Positions 17,823 through 27,308 are shown, counted from the stretch's first letter. The stretch is DNA of 64,000 nucleotides from Kushneria marisflavi (GCF_002157205.1 NZ_CP021358.1:2046001-2110000), one strand, 5' to 3'. The notes: generated by a model not told the origin, from the letters alone. Numbers and translations: made by a program.

Positions 17823-18709
17823 CACGGCGTGCTGCCTCCACTGCCTTCCGACTCACGTGGCAGGAGACGCTCGCCCAGTTCGTCGTGGGCTTCACTGATA
17901 AAGGAGTTGAGCGTGGCCTCGATAAAGGAGGGCAGGCGACGGCGCGAGATCATGGAAACCCCTTCCAGCACCATGTTCATTGCAATGAGGCGATCCTCGG
18001 TGCGGCGCTCCAGCTTGACCGCAATCGGTCTGAACAGCAGGTTGGCCAGCAGGATGCCGTAAAAGGTCGACAGCAGGGCCACACCCATGCGTGGGCCGAT
18101 GACGGCCAGATCGCCGTTCTGGATCACCTCCAGCATATTGATCAAACCAACCAGAGTGCCCAGCATGCCAAAGGCCGGCGCGTAGGTGGCCATGGTGCGA
18201 AAGATTTGCGCCTCGGCCAGCTCCCGGGCGCGCAAACGCGTGATGCGCCAGCGCAGAAGATCGAGAATCTCCTCTTCGCGCACGTTATCGATCACCAGGC
18301 TGATGCCGGTGCGCAAAAAGGGGTTGCGAGTGTTTTCCAGCGCCCGCTCCACGGCGCGGGCATCGCCATGCATCCACTCGCGGGCCAGCGCCACCAGTTC
18401 GTCGATGTCCTCGCGGATAAAATCGGGTTCACGGCGAAAGATACTGCCTACCAGCGCGACCACACGGCGAATCTCGCGCATCGGATAGCTGATCATGGTG
18501 GCGGCCAGCGTTCCGGTCAGCACGATCAAAAGACCGGCCAGATTGAAAAAGCTCAGGGGCGACTGGGCGGTAAACAGCACCACGACGATCAGCAGCAGCA
18601 TGCTGACCACGATGCCGATCACCGTCGAAGGGTTGCCGGGGACGCCGGCCGTACGGCCGGAGGGCGTCTGGGAGGAACGGTCAGTGCTGCCGGATTGACT
18701 GCTGGTCAT
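17822..18709 (-). CDS. motA: MotA/TolQ-type stator protein
   Basis: 295 residues, the length of E. coli MotA, with four hydrophobic segments: two near the N-terminus (about 30-70) and two after the cytoplasmic loop (TMATYAPAFGMLGTLVGLIN and MGVALLSTFYGILLANLLF), the pattern of MotA/PomA. The conserved APAFGMLGTLVG and YGILLAN stretches contain the residues lining the ion path. The N-terminal 25 residues are a polar Ser/Thr/Gly-rich extension. Coupled to motB by TGATG. It may be a flagellar stator or another MotAB-like torque unit. Confidence 0.85.
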   Translation of the reverse strand: MTSSQSGSTDRSSQTPSGRTAGVPGNPSTVIGIVVSMLLLIVVVLFTAQSPLSFFNLAGLLIVLTGTLAATMISYPMREIRRVVALVGSIFRREPDFIREDIDELVALAREWMHGDARAVERALENTRNPFLRTGISLVIDNVREEEILDLLRWRITRLRARELAEAQIFRTMATYAPAFGMLGTLVGLINMLEVIQNGDLAVIGPRMGVALLSTFYGILLANLLFRPIAVKLERRTEDRLIAMNMVLEGVSMISRRRLPSFIEATLNSFISEAHDELGERLLPRESEGSGGSTP

Positions 18710-18980
18710 GAAAAAACATCCATGTGCGTGCAGCGCGTAACGGCGACGGCCGATGGAATTCCTTCAGCCAGCGTCGCTGCTGCCGATATTGACCGGTCAA
18801 TTCTGACAGAGCCCTTTCTCGTCAAACGCTACGAATAGCGCCATTTTTGGCACGCATTCATTCGCTTGAACAAGAGTTGTGCACCTTTCCCACAGAGTTA
18901 TCCACATTTTCCATTGACAGTGGACAACGCTGTGATCAAGTGAGGACATCACACCTCACTGCTTTCCTTTTTCCAGACAT
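18710..18980. other. Non-coding gap upstream of motA with a single DnaA box
   Basis: No gene is visible in the roughly 270 bp between the motA start and the terminator of the next gene. It holds one perfect DnaA box, TTATCCACA at 18898-18906, and a TTGACA at 18914-18919 without a convincing -10 partner. The motA promoter presumably lies here. Confidence 0.5.
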
Positions 18981-19007
18981 AAAAAAGCGGGCGCCAGAGG
19001 CGCCCGC
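18981..19007 (-). terminator. Rho-independent terminator of the NSS transporter gene
   Basis: On the minus strand GCGGGCGCC-TCT-GGCGCCCGC (9-bp perfect stem, 18987-19007) is followed by six T. It lies 20 bp after the transporter stop codon. Confidence 0.9.
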
Positions 19008-19026
19008 CGAGTGTCCTGATCCCGTG

Positions 19027-20379
19027 TTAATGGATCAGGTTATAAACAAACACGATGGCGACCCCGATAGGCGCGATAAAGCGCGCCGAGAAACGCCACC
19101 AAGCAAAGGCCATACCGCTCATGTTGAGCTGAGCGCGCACTTCGTCACGCCCCATGAACCAGCCTACGAACACGATGGTGGCAAGACCGGTCAGCGGCAG
19201 CATGAACTTGCTGGTCACATAGTCGAGCAGGTCGAACACCGTCATGCCAAAGGGTGTAAAGGCCGACCAGTCGTTGAACGACAGCACCGTGGCAATGCCC
19301 AGAAGCCAGGTCGCTGCTCCGGCCACCAGCGCCGACTGCAGACGATTCAATGGAGACTTCTCCTCAAGCCATTCCACGATCGGCTCCAGCAGCGAGATCG
19401 CCGAGGTCCAGGCGGCAAAGACCAGCAGTACAAAAAACAGCGTGCCGAAAATGACACCGCCGGACATGCTGCCAAAGGCCAATGGCAGGGTCTGGAAGAT
19501 CAGCCCGGGGCCGGCGGCCGGATCAAGACCGTTGGCGAAAACGATCGGGAAGATGGCCATGCCGGCGGCCAGCGCAATGATCGTGTCAAGAACGACCACC
19601 GTCAGCGCCGTGCGGCCGATATTGACGTCATCGCTGAGATAGGAGCCGTAGGCCATCATGATGCCCATGCCCAGACTCAGGGTGAAAAAGGCATGGCCCA
19701 TGGCGGCCAGAATCACATCACCATCGAGCCTTGAGAAATCGGGATTGAACAGATAATCCAGCCCGGCTTCAAAGCTGCCCGTGGTGGCGGCATAGCCCAC
19801 CATGACCAGCAGCAGTACGGCCAGCGCCGGCATGAGAATCTTGGCGGCCCGCTCAAGCCCGCCGGCGACGCCGCCGGCCACAATGGCAATGGTCAAGATC
19901 ATGAACAGGCTGTGCCAGAGCAGCAGCAGGCCAGGGCTTCCCAACAGATTGGAAAACAGCGCGCCAACGCCTTCGCCGTCAAGCCCGGTAAAGGTCGCAG
20001 TCGCACTGTAGCGGATATAGGCCAGCGCCCAGCCGCCGATCACGCTGTAAAACGACAAAATCAGCCAGGCCGCAAGGATGCCGCCCACACCGATCAGTAC
20101 CCAGGCCTTGGAGCGCTTGAGACGCCCGGCGATGCGGTTCATGGTCGAAATGGGGTTTTTCTGCCCCAGCCGGCCCAGCAGCCACTCACTCATCAGAATC
20201 GGCAGGCCGATCAGCAAAATGCAGATCAGATAGACGAGAACGAAGGCACCGCCGCCGCTCTCCCCGGTCATATAGGGGAATTTCCAGATATTGCCCAGCC
20301 CGACGGAAGAGCCGACCGCGGCGAGCAGGAAAGCGATGCGCGAGGACCACTGCGCATGAGAATGGGGCTTGTTGGTCAT
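19027..20379 (-). CDS. Sodium-dependent transporter, NSS (SNF) family
   Basis: 450 residues with about 11-12 membrane helices. The first helix region AAVGSSVGLGNIWKFPYMTG is the NSS signature that coordinates sodium and substrate; the following GGGAFVLVYL is also typical. These carriers import amino acids or related compounds with Na+. The substrate is not predictable; in a halophile candidates include amino acids or osmolyte precursors. Monocistronic: a strong terminator follows and about 185 bp of non-coding DNA precedes it. Confidence 0.93.
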   Translation of the reverse strand: MTNKPHSHAQWSSRIAFLLAAVGSSVGLGNIWKFPYMTGESGGGAFVLVYLICILLIGLPILMSEWLLGRLGQKNPISTMNRIAGRLKRSKAWVLIGVGGILAAWLILSFYSVIGGWALAYIRYSATATFTGLDGEGVGALFSNLLGSPGLLLLWHSLFMILTIAIVAGGVAGGLERAAKILMPALAVLLLVMVGYAATTGSFEAGLDYLFNPDFSRLDGDVILAAMGHAFFTLSLGMGIMMAYGSYLSDDVNIGRTALTVVVLDTIIALAAGMAIFPIVFANGLDPAAGPGLIFQTLPLAFGSMSGGVIFGTLFFVLLVFAAWTSAISLLEPIVEWLEEKSPLNRLQSALVAGAATWLLGIATVLSFNDWSAFTPFGMTVFDLLDYVTSKFMLPLTGLATIVFVGWFMGRDEVRAQLNMSGMAFAWWRFSARFIAPIGVAIVFVYNLIH

Positions 20380-20565
20380 GAGGTTACCCTGTGTGTCCCT
20401 GTGAGTCGGCAGGCGCGGCCGGTTTGACGATAGACACCGTGCCTCGCCGACGCCCGTGCGTCATTGTTGATGTTGTTCCGGAGTCATTGTGTCAACGATG
20501 CCTGCCTGAAGCGATTGATGGCGCTCATTGTACAGGCGTGGGCGGCCACATCACGCGCTGTTACA

Positions 20566-21396
20566 TCAAAAGAGTGATTCCTGACGCTCACCGGCAAACT
20601 CGGAAAGTCTCGGCAGCGCGATCCGCTCGGCCAGCCGCGTGTAAAAATCGCGCGCCAGCAGCGGCGCCGCACGATTATCCGGGGTATGCACAAACAATAC
20701 AGGACTTTTCCCCTGTTCCATCCACAGCGCCAGCTGCTCGATCCAGGGCGTAAAGCGTGCGTGATTGATGGCGTCATCGAAGTGTCCGATAAAGCGCACC
20801 ACCGGCTGTGCTGCCGTGCTCAGCACATGGAGTGGTCGACGTGGCTTTTCACGCTGGGCCTGCTGTAGCCGGACATCGTCACCGGCCGGGGTGGCAAAAA
20901 GCGCGCGGGCATCCAGCATGACCCGATCGGCCCCGTGAGTTATCAACAGCCGGTTGAGCGACTGTTCGGCCGCCCCCTTGTGGAAAAACTCACTGTGCCG
21001 CACTTCCACGGCGCACGGCAGCGCTTTCGGCCAGCGTTTCAGAGTAGCTTCAAGCATGGGCAGCTCATCGAGACCGAAGTCCCGCGGCAGCTGAATCATG
21101 GTCGGCCCCAGCCGATCATGCAGCGGCGCCAACCGCTCGATAAAATGATCCAGCTCGGCTTCAATGCCCACCAGCCGCTTGTCATGGGTCAGCATCGAGG
21201 GCAGCTTGAAGCAGAATCGAAAGTGTGTCGGCGCCTGTCTCGCCCAGGTGGCCACCACGTCCTCCCGCGGTGCCCCGCTATAGAAGGTGGTATTGCCTTC
21301 GACGCAGGAAAAGACGCTGGCATAGTCCGGCAGCGAGTCACTCGGCTCGGCGTAACGCCCATAAAGCGTGCCGCGCCAGTCGGCGTTGGCCCACAT
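20566..21396 (-). CDS. DUF72 (YecE-like) protein with an amber codon near its natural start
   Basis: 276 residues from ATG 21396, a TIM-barrel DUF72 protein (WANADWRGTLYGR, VEGNTTFYSG, FRFCFKLPSMLTH, EVRHSEFF). Function of the family is unproven. The first barrel strand of the family, usually written as L-Y-L-G-x-A-M-W, is encoded upstream in the same frame: ATG ACG GGC AGG CTG TAG CTG GGT CTG GCC ATG TGG at 21426-21391. The ATG at 21426 starts 2 bp after the pdxY stop and is the expected coupled start, but codon 6 is TAG where Tyr would fit. So either the gene is broken or it now begins at 21396 and lacks its first strand. Confidence 0.8.
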   Translation of the reverse strand: MWANADWRGTLYGRYAEPSDSLPDYASVFSCVEGNTTFYSGAPREDVVATWARQAPTHFRFCFKLPSMLTHDKRLVGIEAELDHFIERLAPLHDRLGPTMIQLPRDFGLDELPMLEATLKRWPKALPCAVEVRHSEFFHKGAAEQSLNRLLITHGADRVMLDARALFATPAGDDVRLQQAQREKPRRPLHVLSTAAQPVVRFIGHFDDAINHARFTPWIEQLALWMEQGKSPVLFVHTPDNRAAPLLARDFYTRLAERIALPRLSEFAGERQESLF

Positions 21397-21428
21397 GGCC
21401 AGACCCAGCTACAGCCTGCCCGTCATGA

Positions 21429-22307
21429 TCAGCGCACCCATTCGGCATCAAAGCGCTGGCGGGGCGAGACGATCTCGTTCTGGGCCTGAATCATGGCAAG
21501 CTCCCGGGTGCCGGCCTGCCAGGTGTGGGTAAAGAGCGCATGCACCGCCTCTGCCGTGCGTTCCAGTGCGCGCGCCGGCCCCTCGCCGGTAATCCCGTCC
21601 TCATCGCGCAGACAGCAGGCCAGAAATACTGCCGCGGTGAAGTCGCCGGCACCATTGGGCGCTACCGGAAAGTCGAAACGGGGGGTAGCGATCCGCCAGC
21701 TGCCGGCTTCGGTATCGACCAGCATTTCGATGGTCTCCGAGCAACTGTCATCGATGTCCAGCGAGGTGACCAGCACCACGCTCGGGCCATGTTCACGCAG
21801 GCACGCCGCTGCCGTCAGTACATCATCAAGCGTCCGGATCGAATGATCGGCCAGAAAGGCCAGCTCGAATTGATTGGGCGTGACGATATCAGCCGCCGGG
21901 ACGGCGCAGTCGCGCATCCAGGCCGGGATATCCTCGCGCACGAAAAAGCCACGGCCGATGTCACCCATCACCGGGTCACAGCAATACACCGCGCCCGGAT
22001 TGGCCGCACGCACGCGACTCACGCTTTCCAGCACCGCCCGGCCAATGCCCTGATCTCCCATATAGCCCGACAGCACGGCCTGGACATCCTTGAGCCCGGT
22101 CAGCGCCTCGACGCCATCGAGCACGTCCTTCAGGTGCGACGGTGTAAAGACCTCGCCGGTAAAGGCGCCGTAGCCGGTGTGGTTGGAAAACTGCACCGTA
22201 TTGATGGCGGTGACCTCGCAGCCCAGACGCTGCAACGGAAGTACGGCGGCGCGATTACCCACGTAGCCATAGGCGACGTGACTCTGAATGGAAATGATAT
22301 GGGTCAT
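21429..22307 (-). CDS. pdxY: Pyridoxal kinase PdxY
   Basis: 292 residues, ribokinase-superfamily kinase of vitamin B6 salvage. Motifs: [19 protein letters not shown] at the N-terminus with the substrate-binding Ser and the VGN loop, the [10 protein letters not shown] strand, [10 protein letters not shown], and near the C-terminus the anion-hole/catalytic segment [13 protein letters not shown] with the catalytic Asp. ATG at 22307 gives the family's N-terminus; a longer start at 22340 is not supported. It is followed 2 bp later by the original DUF72 start, implying an operon. Confidence 0.95.
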   Translation of the reverse strand: MTHIISIQSHVAYGYVGNRAAVLPLQRLGCEVTAINTVQFSNHTGYGAFTGEVFTPSHLKDVLDGVEALTGLKDVQAVLSGYMGDQGIGRAVLESVSRVRAANPGAVYCCDPVMGDIGRGFFVREDIPAWMRDCAVPAADIVTPNQFELAFLADHSIRTLDDVLTAAACLREHGPSVVLVTSLDIDDSCSETIEMLVDTEAGSWRIATPRFDFPVAPNGAGDFTAAVFLACCLRDEDGITGEGPARALERTAEAVHALFTHTWQAGTRELAMIQAQNEIVSPRQRFDAEWVR

Positions 22308-22397
22308 GAAGAGAACTCGATCGACACATGGAATACCCACGATGACGCGGGGCTGTCTATGCTTTAAAAGATAACATCACGTTGAGGTAGACCGCTC

Positions 22398-24497
22398 ATG
22401 TCGCGTGCCATGCGTATCATCAGTCGGATACTGGGGGGGCTTTTGGCCCTGCTGATACTGCTCGCCCTTGTCATGACCCTGATGAGCTGGAACTGGCTCA
22501 GACCCACGATCAATGACCGCGTCTCCGACGCCCTGGGGCGTCCCTTTGCCATTCAGGGCGATCTGGGGCTTGCCTGGCATTGGGACAGCTGGCATCTCTC
22601 GCCGCGCTTGAGCGCTGACGATATCGTGCTGGGCGATCCAGGCGAACTAAACCAGGCACGTCGCGTGGAGGCCGGCACCGATGAAGCGCGCATGGCCCAT
22701 ATCGGCCATCTGGCAGTGAGCTTGCGCCCGTTTGCCCTGCTGCAAAAGCGTATTGCGCTGCATGATCTGGTGGTACGCGATGCCAGCGCTACCCTGCGCC
22801 GAATCGATGAAACCCACAACAACTGGCAGTTCACCAAGGCTTCCGACAGCAACAAGCACACAAGCGATCAAAAGGAAGGCAGCGGCTGGCAGTTTGCCAT
22901 CGACCAGCTCGATGTCGACCGGGTACAGGTCGCCCTTGCTGATCAGGTACTTGATGTGGACGCCACTGCCACGCTTGAGACGCTGGGCGAGCCGGTGCGC
23001 TGGGAAGAGGTGGTCGGCAGCGATCAAAAAACCGACAGCAACGATCCAGCATCCGCCGACAACCGTAGTGCGTCAAAGAACAGCGCGACAACAGGCGAGC
23101 GCGACTTCCGCTTTGCCTGGCAGCTCAAGGGCACCTGGCGAGGCAGTGCGCTGGACGGCAAGGGACGGCTAGGCGGGCCGACAGCGCTGCGTGAAGGTGG
23201 ACGCTTCCCACTGGAGGTGCACTTGGCCTCAGGCAATTCCCGCCTTGATGTGATCGGCACGCTCAACGATCCAATGGCGCCTGCCGGGCTGGATCTGCAG
23301 GTCGGCATCGCCGGTGACAACCTGGGCGATCTCTACACCCTGACCGGTGTCGTGCTGCCCCAGACCCCGCCCTATGCCACCAAAGGCCATTTGACGGCCG
23401 ATCTGAACCATCCCGACGGTGCCACCTATGAATACCGCGACTTTGACGGCACGATCGGTGACAGCGACATCCACGGCAGCCTGCGCTACGTCAATGGTGA
23501 CCCGCGGCCGACGCTGACCGGTGAACTGGTATCGAAGCAGCTTCGTTTTGCCGACCTTGCTCCGCTGGTAGGGGCCGACAATAAGGATACCGGTAATTCT
23601 GTCAATCCCGACCAGCCCGCCGACAAGGTGCTGCCGGTATCAAAGTTCAACACTGATCGCTGGGACACCATGGACGCTGACGTGCGCTTTCGTGCACAAA
23701 ATATCGTGCACGGTGAATCGCTGCCCCTGAGCGATCTGTCCACTCATCTGGTCATGGACAATGGCGAGATCCTGCTGGACCCGCTGAGCTTCGGCGTGGC
23801 CGGCGGCCATCTCAATACCACCCTGCGTCTGAGCGGTCAGGAATCGCCCCTGCGCGCGCGCATCGACATGCACGCACGCGGGCTCCATCTAAGCGAGATT
23901 CTGCCCAACGACAGTGATCTGACCCAGGGGCTGGGCGAGATCAACGGCGATGCCACCCTGACAGGACGAGGCAACTCGGTCGCCGCGCTGCTGGGATCGA
24001 GCGATGGCGAGCTCCAGCTTCTGATCGAACAGGGCCGCATCAGTCGCAATCTGATGGAGCTTGCCGGCCTCAACGTGGGCAACTATCTCATCGGTGAGCT
24101 GTTTGGCGATGAAGAGGTCGCCATTCACTGCGCCGCAGCCGACCTCCAGTTCAATGATGGCATGGTACGTCCGCGGATATTCACCATCGATACCGACAAT
24201 GCCATCATCAACGTGGAAGGCGCGGTGAATCTGGCCAGCGAACAGATGGATCTGACCATCAAACCGGAGAGCAAGGGCTTTCGCATTTTCACCCTGCGCA
24301 CGCCGCTTTATGTCAGTGGCACCTTCAAGAACCCGTCGCCGGGTGTGGAAGCCGCACCATTGATTGCCCGTGGCGCGGCCGCCGTGGCACTTGGCACACT
24401 GGCGGCGCCGGTAGCCGCCCTGGGTGCGCTGATCTCGCCAAGCGCCGGTGAAAAAAGTCAGTGCGGCGCGCTGATTCAGCGCATGAAAACCGACTGA
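22398..24497 (+). CDS. AsmA-family protein
   Basis: 699 residues. One N-terminal membrane helix (about 5-32) anchors a large periplasmic beta-rich domain. The N-terminal region RPFAIQGDLGLAWHWDSWHL and the C-terminal region (about 535-650, with LTGRGNSVAALLGSSDGEL and INVEGAVNLASEQMDLTIKP) match the AsmA family, whose members bridge the envelope in bacterial relatives of VPS13-like lipid carriers. Two Asn/Ser/Asp-rich insertions (about 150-160 and 210-235) look disordered and are atypical. Divergent from pdxY, monocistronic, ended by a strong terminator. Confidence 0.88.
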   Translation: MSRAMRIISRILGGLLALLILLALVMTLMSWNWLRPTINDRVSDALGRPFAIQGDLGLAWHWDSWHLSPRLSADDIVLGDPGELNQARRVEAGTDEARMAHIGHLAVSLRPFALLQKRIALHDLVVRDASATLRRIDETHNNWQFTKASDSNKHTSDQKEGSGWQFAIDQLDVDRVQVALADQVLDVDATATLETLGEPVRWEEVVGSDQKTDSNDPASADNRSASKNSATTGERDFRFAWQLKGTWRGSALDGKGRLGGPTALREGGRFPLEVHLASGNSRLDVIGTLNDPMAPAGLDLQVGIAGDNLGDLYTLTGVVLPQTPPYATKGHLTADLNHPDGATYEYRDFDGTIGDSDIHGSLRYVNGDPRPTLTGELVSKQLRFADLAPLVGADNKDTGNSVNPDQPADKVLPVSKFNTDRWDTMDADVRFRAQNIVHGESLPLSDLSTHLVMDNGEILLDPLSFGVAGGHLNTTLRLSGQESPLRARIDMHARGLHLSEILPNDSDLTQGLGEINGDATLTGRGNSVAALLGSSDGELQLLIEQGRISRNLMELAGLNVGNYLIGELFGDEEVAIHCAAADLQFNDGMVRPRIFTIDTDNAIINVEGAVNLASEQMDLTIKPESKGFRIFTLRTPLYVSGTFKNPSPGVEAAPLIARGAAAVALGTLAAPVAALGALISPSAGEKSQCGALIQRMKTD

Positions 24498-24518
24498 CCC
24501 CTCGGGAAGAAGACGGGT

Positions 24519-24549
24519 TAAAAACGCCGGCCCCTGTGCCGGCATTTTT
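24519..24549. terminator. Terminator after the AsmA-family gene
   Basis: GCCGGC-CCCTGT-GCCGGC (24526-24543) is preceded by an A run and followed by ATTTTTA, giving a symmetrical rho-independent terminator usable in both directions. Confidence 0.85.
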
Positions 24550-24634
24550 AATCAGTCCCCACATCTCACTATCCGATCTCCGTCACATTGATGTCGGTTG
24601 TTTCCAGAGCACGGCATCATTGCTTCATGCCATG

Positions 24635-24667
24635 AAAAACGGGGCGCCCCTGGAAGGGACGCCCCGT
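24635..24667 (-). terminator. Terminator of the PQQ dehydrogenase gene
   Basis: On the minus strand a long GC stem (ACGGGGCG pairing with CGCCCCGT, extended by CCC/GGG) is followed by five T. It lies 24 bp after the stop codon. Confidence 0.85.
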
Positions 24668-24690
24668 CATCAACGGTCTGGCATCGGAAC

Positions 24691-26760
24691 TTACTTCTTG
24701 TCTTCCGGCAGCGCGTAAACCGCAATCTGATCGCCCACCTGATCCTTGAGGATGGTGTTGCCGCCGGCCACAAAGGCGACGTACTGACGACCCTTGTATT
24801 CATACACGGCCGGGTTGGCGACTACCGGGGCCTCGGTCTGGTCTTCCCAGAGCTCTTCGCCGGTATCAAGCGAGTAGGCACGAGCCTTGGCATCCATGGA
24901 GGCACCGATGAAGACCACACCACCCGCCGTCACGGCCGGACCACCAATGGTGGGGGAACCCCAGCGCTCCGGCATGAAGAAGCCGAACTGCTGCGAGGCG
25001 CCGACCGGCTTGCGCCACTTGACATCACCGGTGTGCATGTCGATGGCGACGAGCTCACCAAAGGGCGGCTCCCAGCAGGGCATACCCAGCCAGTTACGGG
25101 CCACATTCAGACGCATGCCGTAGGGCGCGCCTTCCTGCGGTGCGAATCCGCTTTCATTGCCTGAACCGTTATCGGCCTTTTTATAGTCTTCGCGATTGTA
25201 GAGCTTGATGGTCTGAACAATGTGCGAGGTATTGACGATTGCCGTCTGACTGACGGGATCAAACGCCACACCGCCCCACTGGACGCCACCGGCACTGTCA
25301 GGATAGGCCAGCGCCCCTTCACCACGGGTGGTGGGCGGCGTGTACATGCCTTCATAGGTCAGCTTGTCCCACAGACGCGAACACTGACCAAAGCCGACAG
25401 CATCTGCCAGACCCCAGATGGCGGGCTTTTTGGACTGATCCAGCAGCGGGGCCGGCCTGGTCGGGAAGGGCTGGGTCGGCGAATAGACTTCGCCTTCGAC
25501 GCTGCCGTCACCCTGGGGAACCGGACGCTCTTCGATCGGCCAGACATCCTCGCCGGTCAGGCGATTGACCACGAACAAAAAGCCCTGCTTGGTGGCCTGC
25601 ACCAGTGCCGGGATCTCCTTGCCGTCGACGGTAATGTCCATCAGCGTCGGCGCGGAGTTGATGTCGTAGTCCCACAGGTCGTGATGCACCCACTGACGCG
25701 ACCAGACCACCTTGCCGGTATTGATATCCAGCGCCGTGGTAGAAGTCCCCAGCGGAATATCTTCCTTGCGGTTACCACCCCAGTAGTTGGGCGACGGCGA
25801 GGAAACGGGCAGATAGATCAGACCGTTTTTCTCATCGGCCGACATCTGTGTCCAGACGTTGGCGGTACCGCTTTTCGCGCGAACATCTTCCGGCAGGGCC
25901 TCAAAGGTCCACTCCCGCTCACCGGTGCGCGCGTTGACCGAAAAGACCGTACCGGCCGGCGCTTCCTCGTAGGCCCAGTCCTTGCCGGCCCAGCCGAAGA
26001 TCACGTGGTCACCCACGATGGTCGGCGGCTGCAGAAGCGACAGCGGGAACTTGGGATTGATGGTGTTCCACTGATCGACATTGAGTACGCCGTTGTCGGC
26101 GAAATTCTGACACGGCTTGCCGGTATCAGCGTCAATGGCAAACAGCTGAGCGTCCATGGTGCCCATATAGACGATCTTCTGGCACGACTCGCCCTCGACC
26201 GGGTTGTCAGCTTCCCAGTAGGCCACGCCGCGGTTCTTGAGCACGGGCTGGGTCAGCGCTTCCCTGGAGGACTGCGTATCAAAGCGCCACTTTTCCTTGC
26301 CGGTGGCGGGATCGTAGGCGATCAGCTTGTAAAACGGCGTACCGATATAGAGCGTGTCATTGGCAAAGACCGGTGTGGCCGACCAGACCGTGGCCGGTGT
26401 ATCGCCCTTGCCATCGGAAATATCGCCGGTATGAACTTCCCATACCTTTTCGAGCTGACCAACGTTATCGACGTTGATCTGATCCAGCGGGCTGTATTTC
26501 TGGGCGTTGAGCTGACCGTGAAAGCTGTTCCAGGTCGGCGAGTCCGGCACCAGCGGAACATTGGCATGCGGGTTGCTCTGGTCGCTTTGCGACGCGGCCG
26601 GCTGCCCGGCGGTGTCCTGCTGTTCAGGCGTGTTTTGCTGCTCGGGCGTATTTTGCTGCTCGGCCATCAGCGGCGCAGACATCAGTACACCGGCAAACAG
26701 ACCCGCAATACCCGCGCATCTTGCAATGGTTCTATGGCTGTCCATTCCCTGAATCCTCAT
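24691..26760 (-). CDS. PQQ-dependent dehydrogenase, glucose/quinate/shikimate type, soluble domain
   Basis: 689 residues. A signal peptide (HRTIARCAGIAGLFAGVLMS, cleavage likely after APLMA) sends it to the periplasm. A short Gln-rich repeat of about PEQQNT (three copies, about 37-53) follows. The remaining eight-bladed propeller matches membrane glucose dehydrogenase: TVHHDLWDYD-like WVHHDLWDYDINSAPTL with the catalytic Asp, QATKQGFLFVVNR with the PQQ-binding Lys, and LTYEGMYTPP. E. coli Gcd carries five N-terminal membrane helices; this protein has none, and they appear to be supplied by the upstream gene. The start ATG 26760 overlaps that gene's stop (ATGA); ATG 26745 is an alternative. 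Substrate not determined. Confidence 0.88.
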   Translation of the reverse strand: MRIQGMDSHRTIARCAGIAGLFAGVLMSAPLMAEQQNTPEQQNTPEQQDTAGQPAASQSDQSNPHANVPLVPDSPTWNSFHGQLNAQKYSPLDQINVDNVGQLEKVWEVHTGDISDGKGDTPATVWSATPVFANDTLYIGTPFYKLIAYDPATGKEKWRFDTQSSREALTQPVLKNRGVAYWEADNPVEGESCQKIVYMGTMDAQLFAIDADTGKPCQNFADNGVLNVDQWNTINPKFPLSLLQPPTIVGDHVIFGWAGKDWAYEEAPAGTVFSVNARTGEREWTFEALPEDVRAKSGTANVWTQMSADEKNGLIYLPVSSPSPNYWGGNRKEDIPLGTSTTALDINTGKVVWSRQWVHHDLWDYDINSAPTLMDITVDGKEIPALVQATKQGFLFVVNRLTGEDVWPIEERPVPQGDGSVEGEVYSPTQPFPTRPAPLLDQSKKPAIWGLADAVGFGQCSRLWDKLTYEGMYTPPTTRGEGALAYPDSAGGVQWGGVAFDPVSQTAIVNTSHIVQTIKLYNREDYKKADNGSGNESGFAPQEGAPYGMRLNVARNWLGMPCWEPPFGELVAIDMHTGDVKWRKPVGASQQFGFFMPERWGSPTIGGPAVTAGGVVFIGASMDAKARAYSLDTGEELWEDQTEAPVVANPAVYEYKGRQYVAFVAGGNTILKDQVGDQIAVYALPEDKK

Positions 26761-27122
26761 GAACGGGTGGGTTGCGCGGCGGGTGCCGAACGAAATATGG
26801 CAATCATCAGTCCCACAAGGGCGATCGCCATGGCTGCGACAAGCCACCAGAGATGAAGCAATGAAGCGGCAAAGGCGGTGCCGACAATGACGGCAAGAAT
26901 GATCAGGCGCAGCAGAATGCGGCCAATCTTGCCGTGCATGGCGGGCAGAATCAGCGACAGCACAGCCAGTACGAGGCAGGTAATGATGACGGCCATTGCG
27001 CCCAGCGTGCCGGTAACACCGGTCAGCGGTGTGATATAGGCATAAAACGCCACGGCGAGCCCCGCCAGTGAGGCGGCAAGCATCACCATGACGCCCGCCC
27101 TTGAAGATGACGATGACGACAT
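26757..27122 (-). CDS. Small membrane protein, detached anchor of the PQQ dehydrogenase
   Basis: 121 residues with four hydrophobic segments (about 10-30, 38-60, 68-88, 90-112) and a polar Ser-rich start. It resembles the N-terminal membrane domain that is fused to the propeller in Gcd-type dehydrogenases and its stop overlaps the start of the propeller gene by ATGA. The inference is that it anchors the dehydrogenase and may carry the ubiquinone site. No catalytic motif is visible and the family was not confirmed by search. Confidence 0.72.
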   Translation of the reverse strand: MSSSSSSRAGVMVMLAASLAGLAVAFYAYITPLTGVTGTLGAMAVIITCLVLAVLSLILPAMHGKIGRILLRLIILAVIVGTAFAASLLHLWWLVAAMAIALVGLMIAIFRSAPAAQPTRS

Positions 27123-27308
27123 GAGTAGTCTCTCTTCCCTGAGGAAAGGTGGGTACAGGAAACAGGGGCCGCTATGAAACGGTGTTTCCTTATTTCTTTT
27201 ATCGGCTTTGATTGATCAGACGTGGATGACAAGTCTGAATTAAGGATTATAACAGAATTACAGAAGAATGGGGCTGTACGCCTGGCGCACCATCAAGCGA
27301 AATGCATC

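Noticed and set aside
16893..18709. MotAB-like pair as the ZorAB core of a Zorya defence system
   Set aside because: Zorya ZorA has a long C-terminal tail, while this MotA has 295 residues, and no ZorC, ZorD or ZorE-like gene is next to the pair.
18898..18906. Single perfect DnaA box upstream of motA as a second origin
   Set aside because: One isolated box occurs by chance; no further boxes, AT-rich element or polarity switch accompany it.
26590..26680. Short tandem repeat near the PQQ dehydrogenase N-terminus as a CRISPR or mobile repeat
   Set aside because: It is an in-frame three-copy Gln-rich peptide repeat in the linker after the signal peptide, without spacers.
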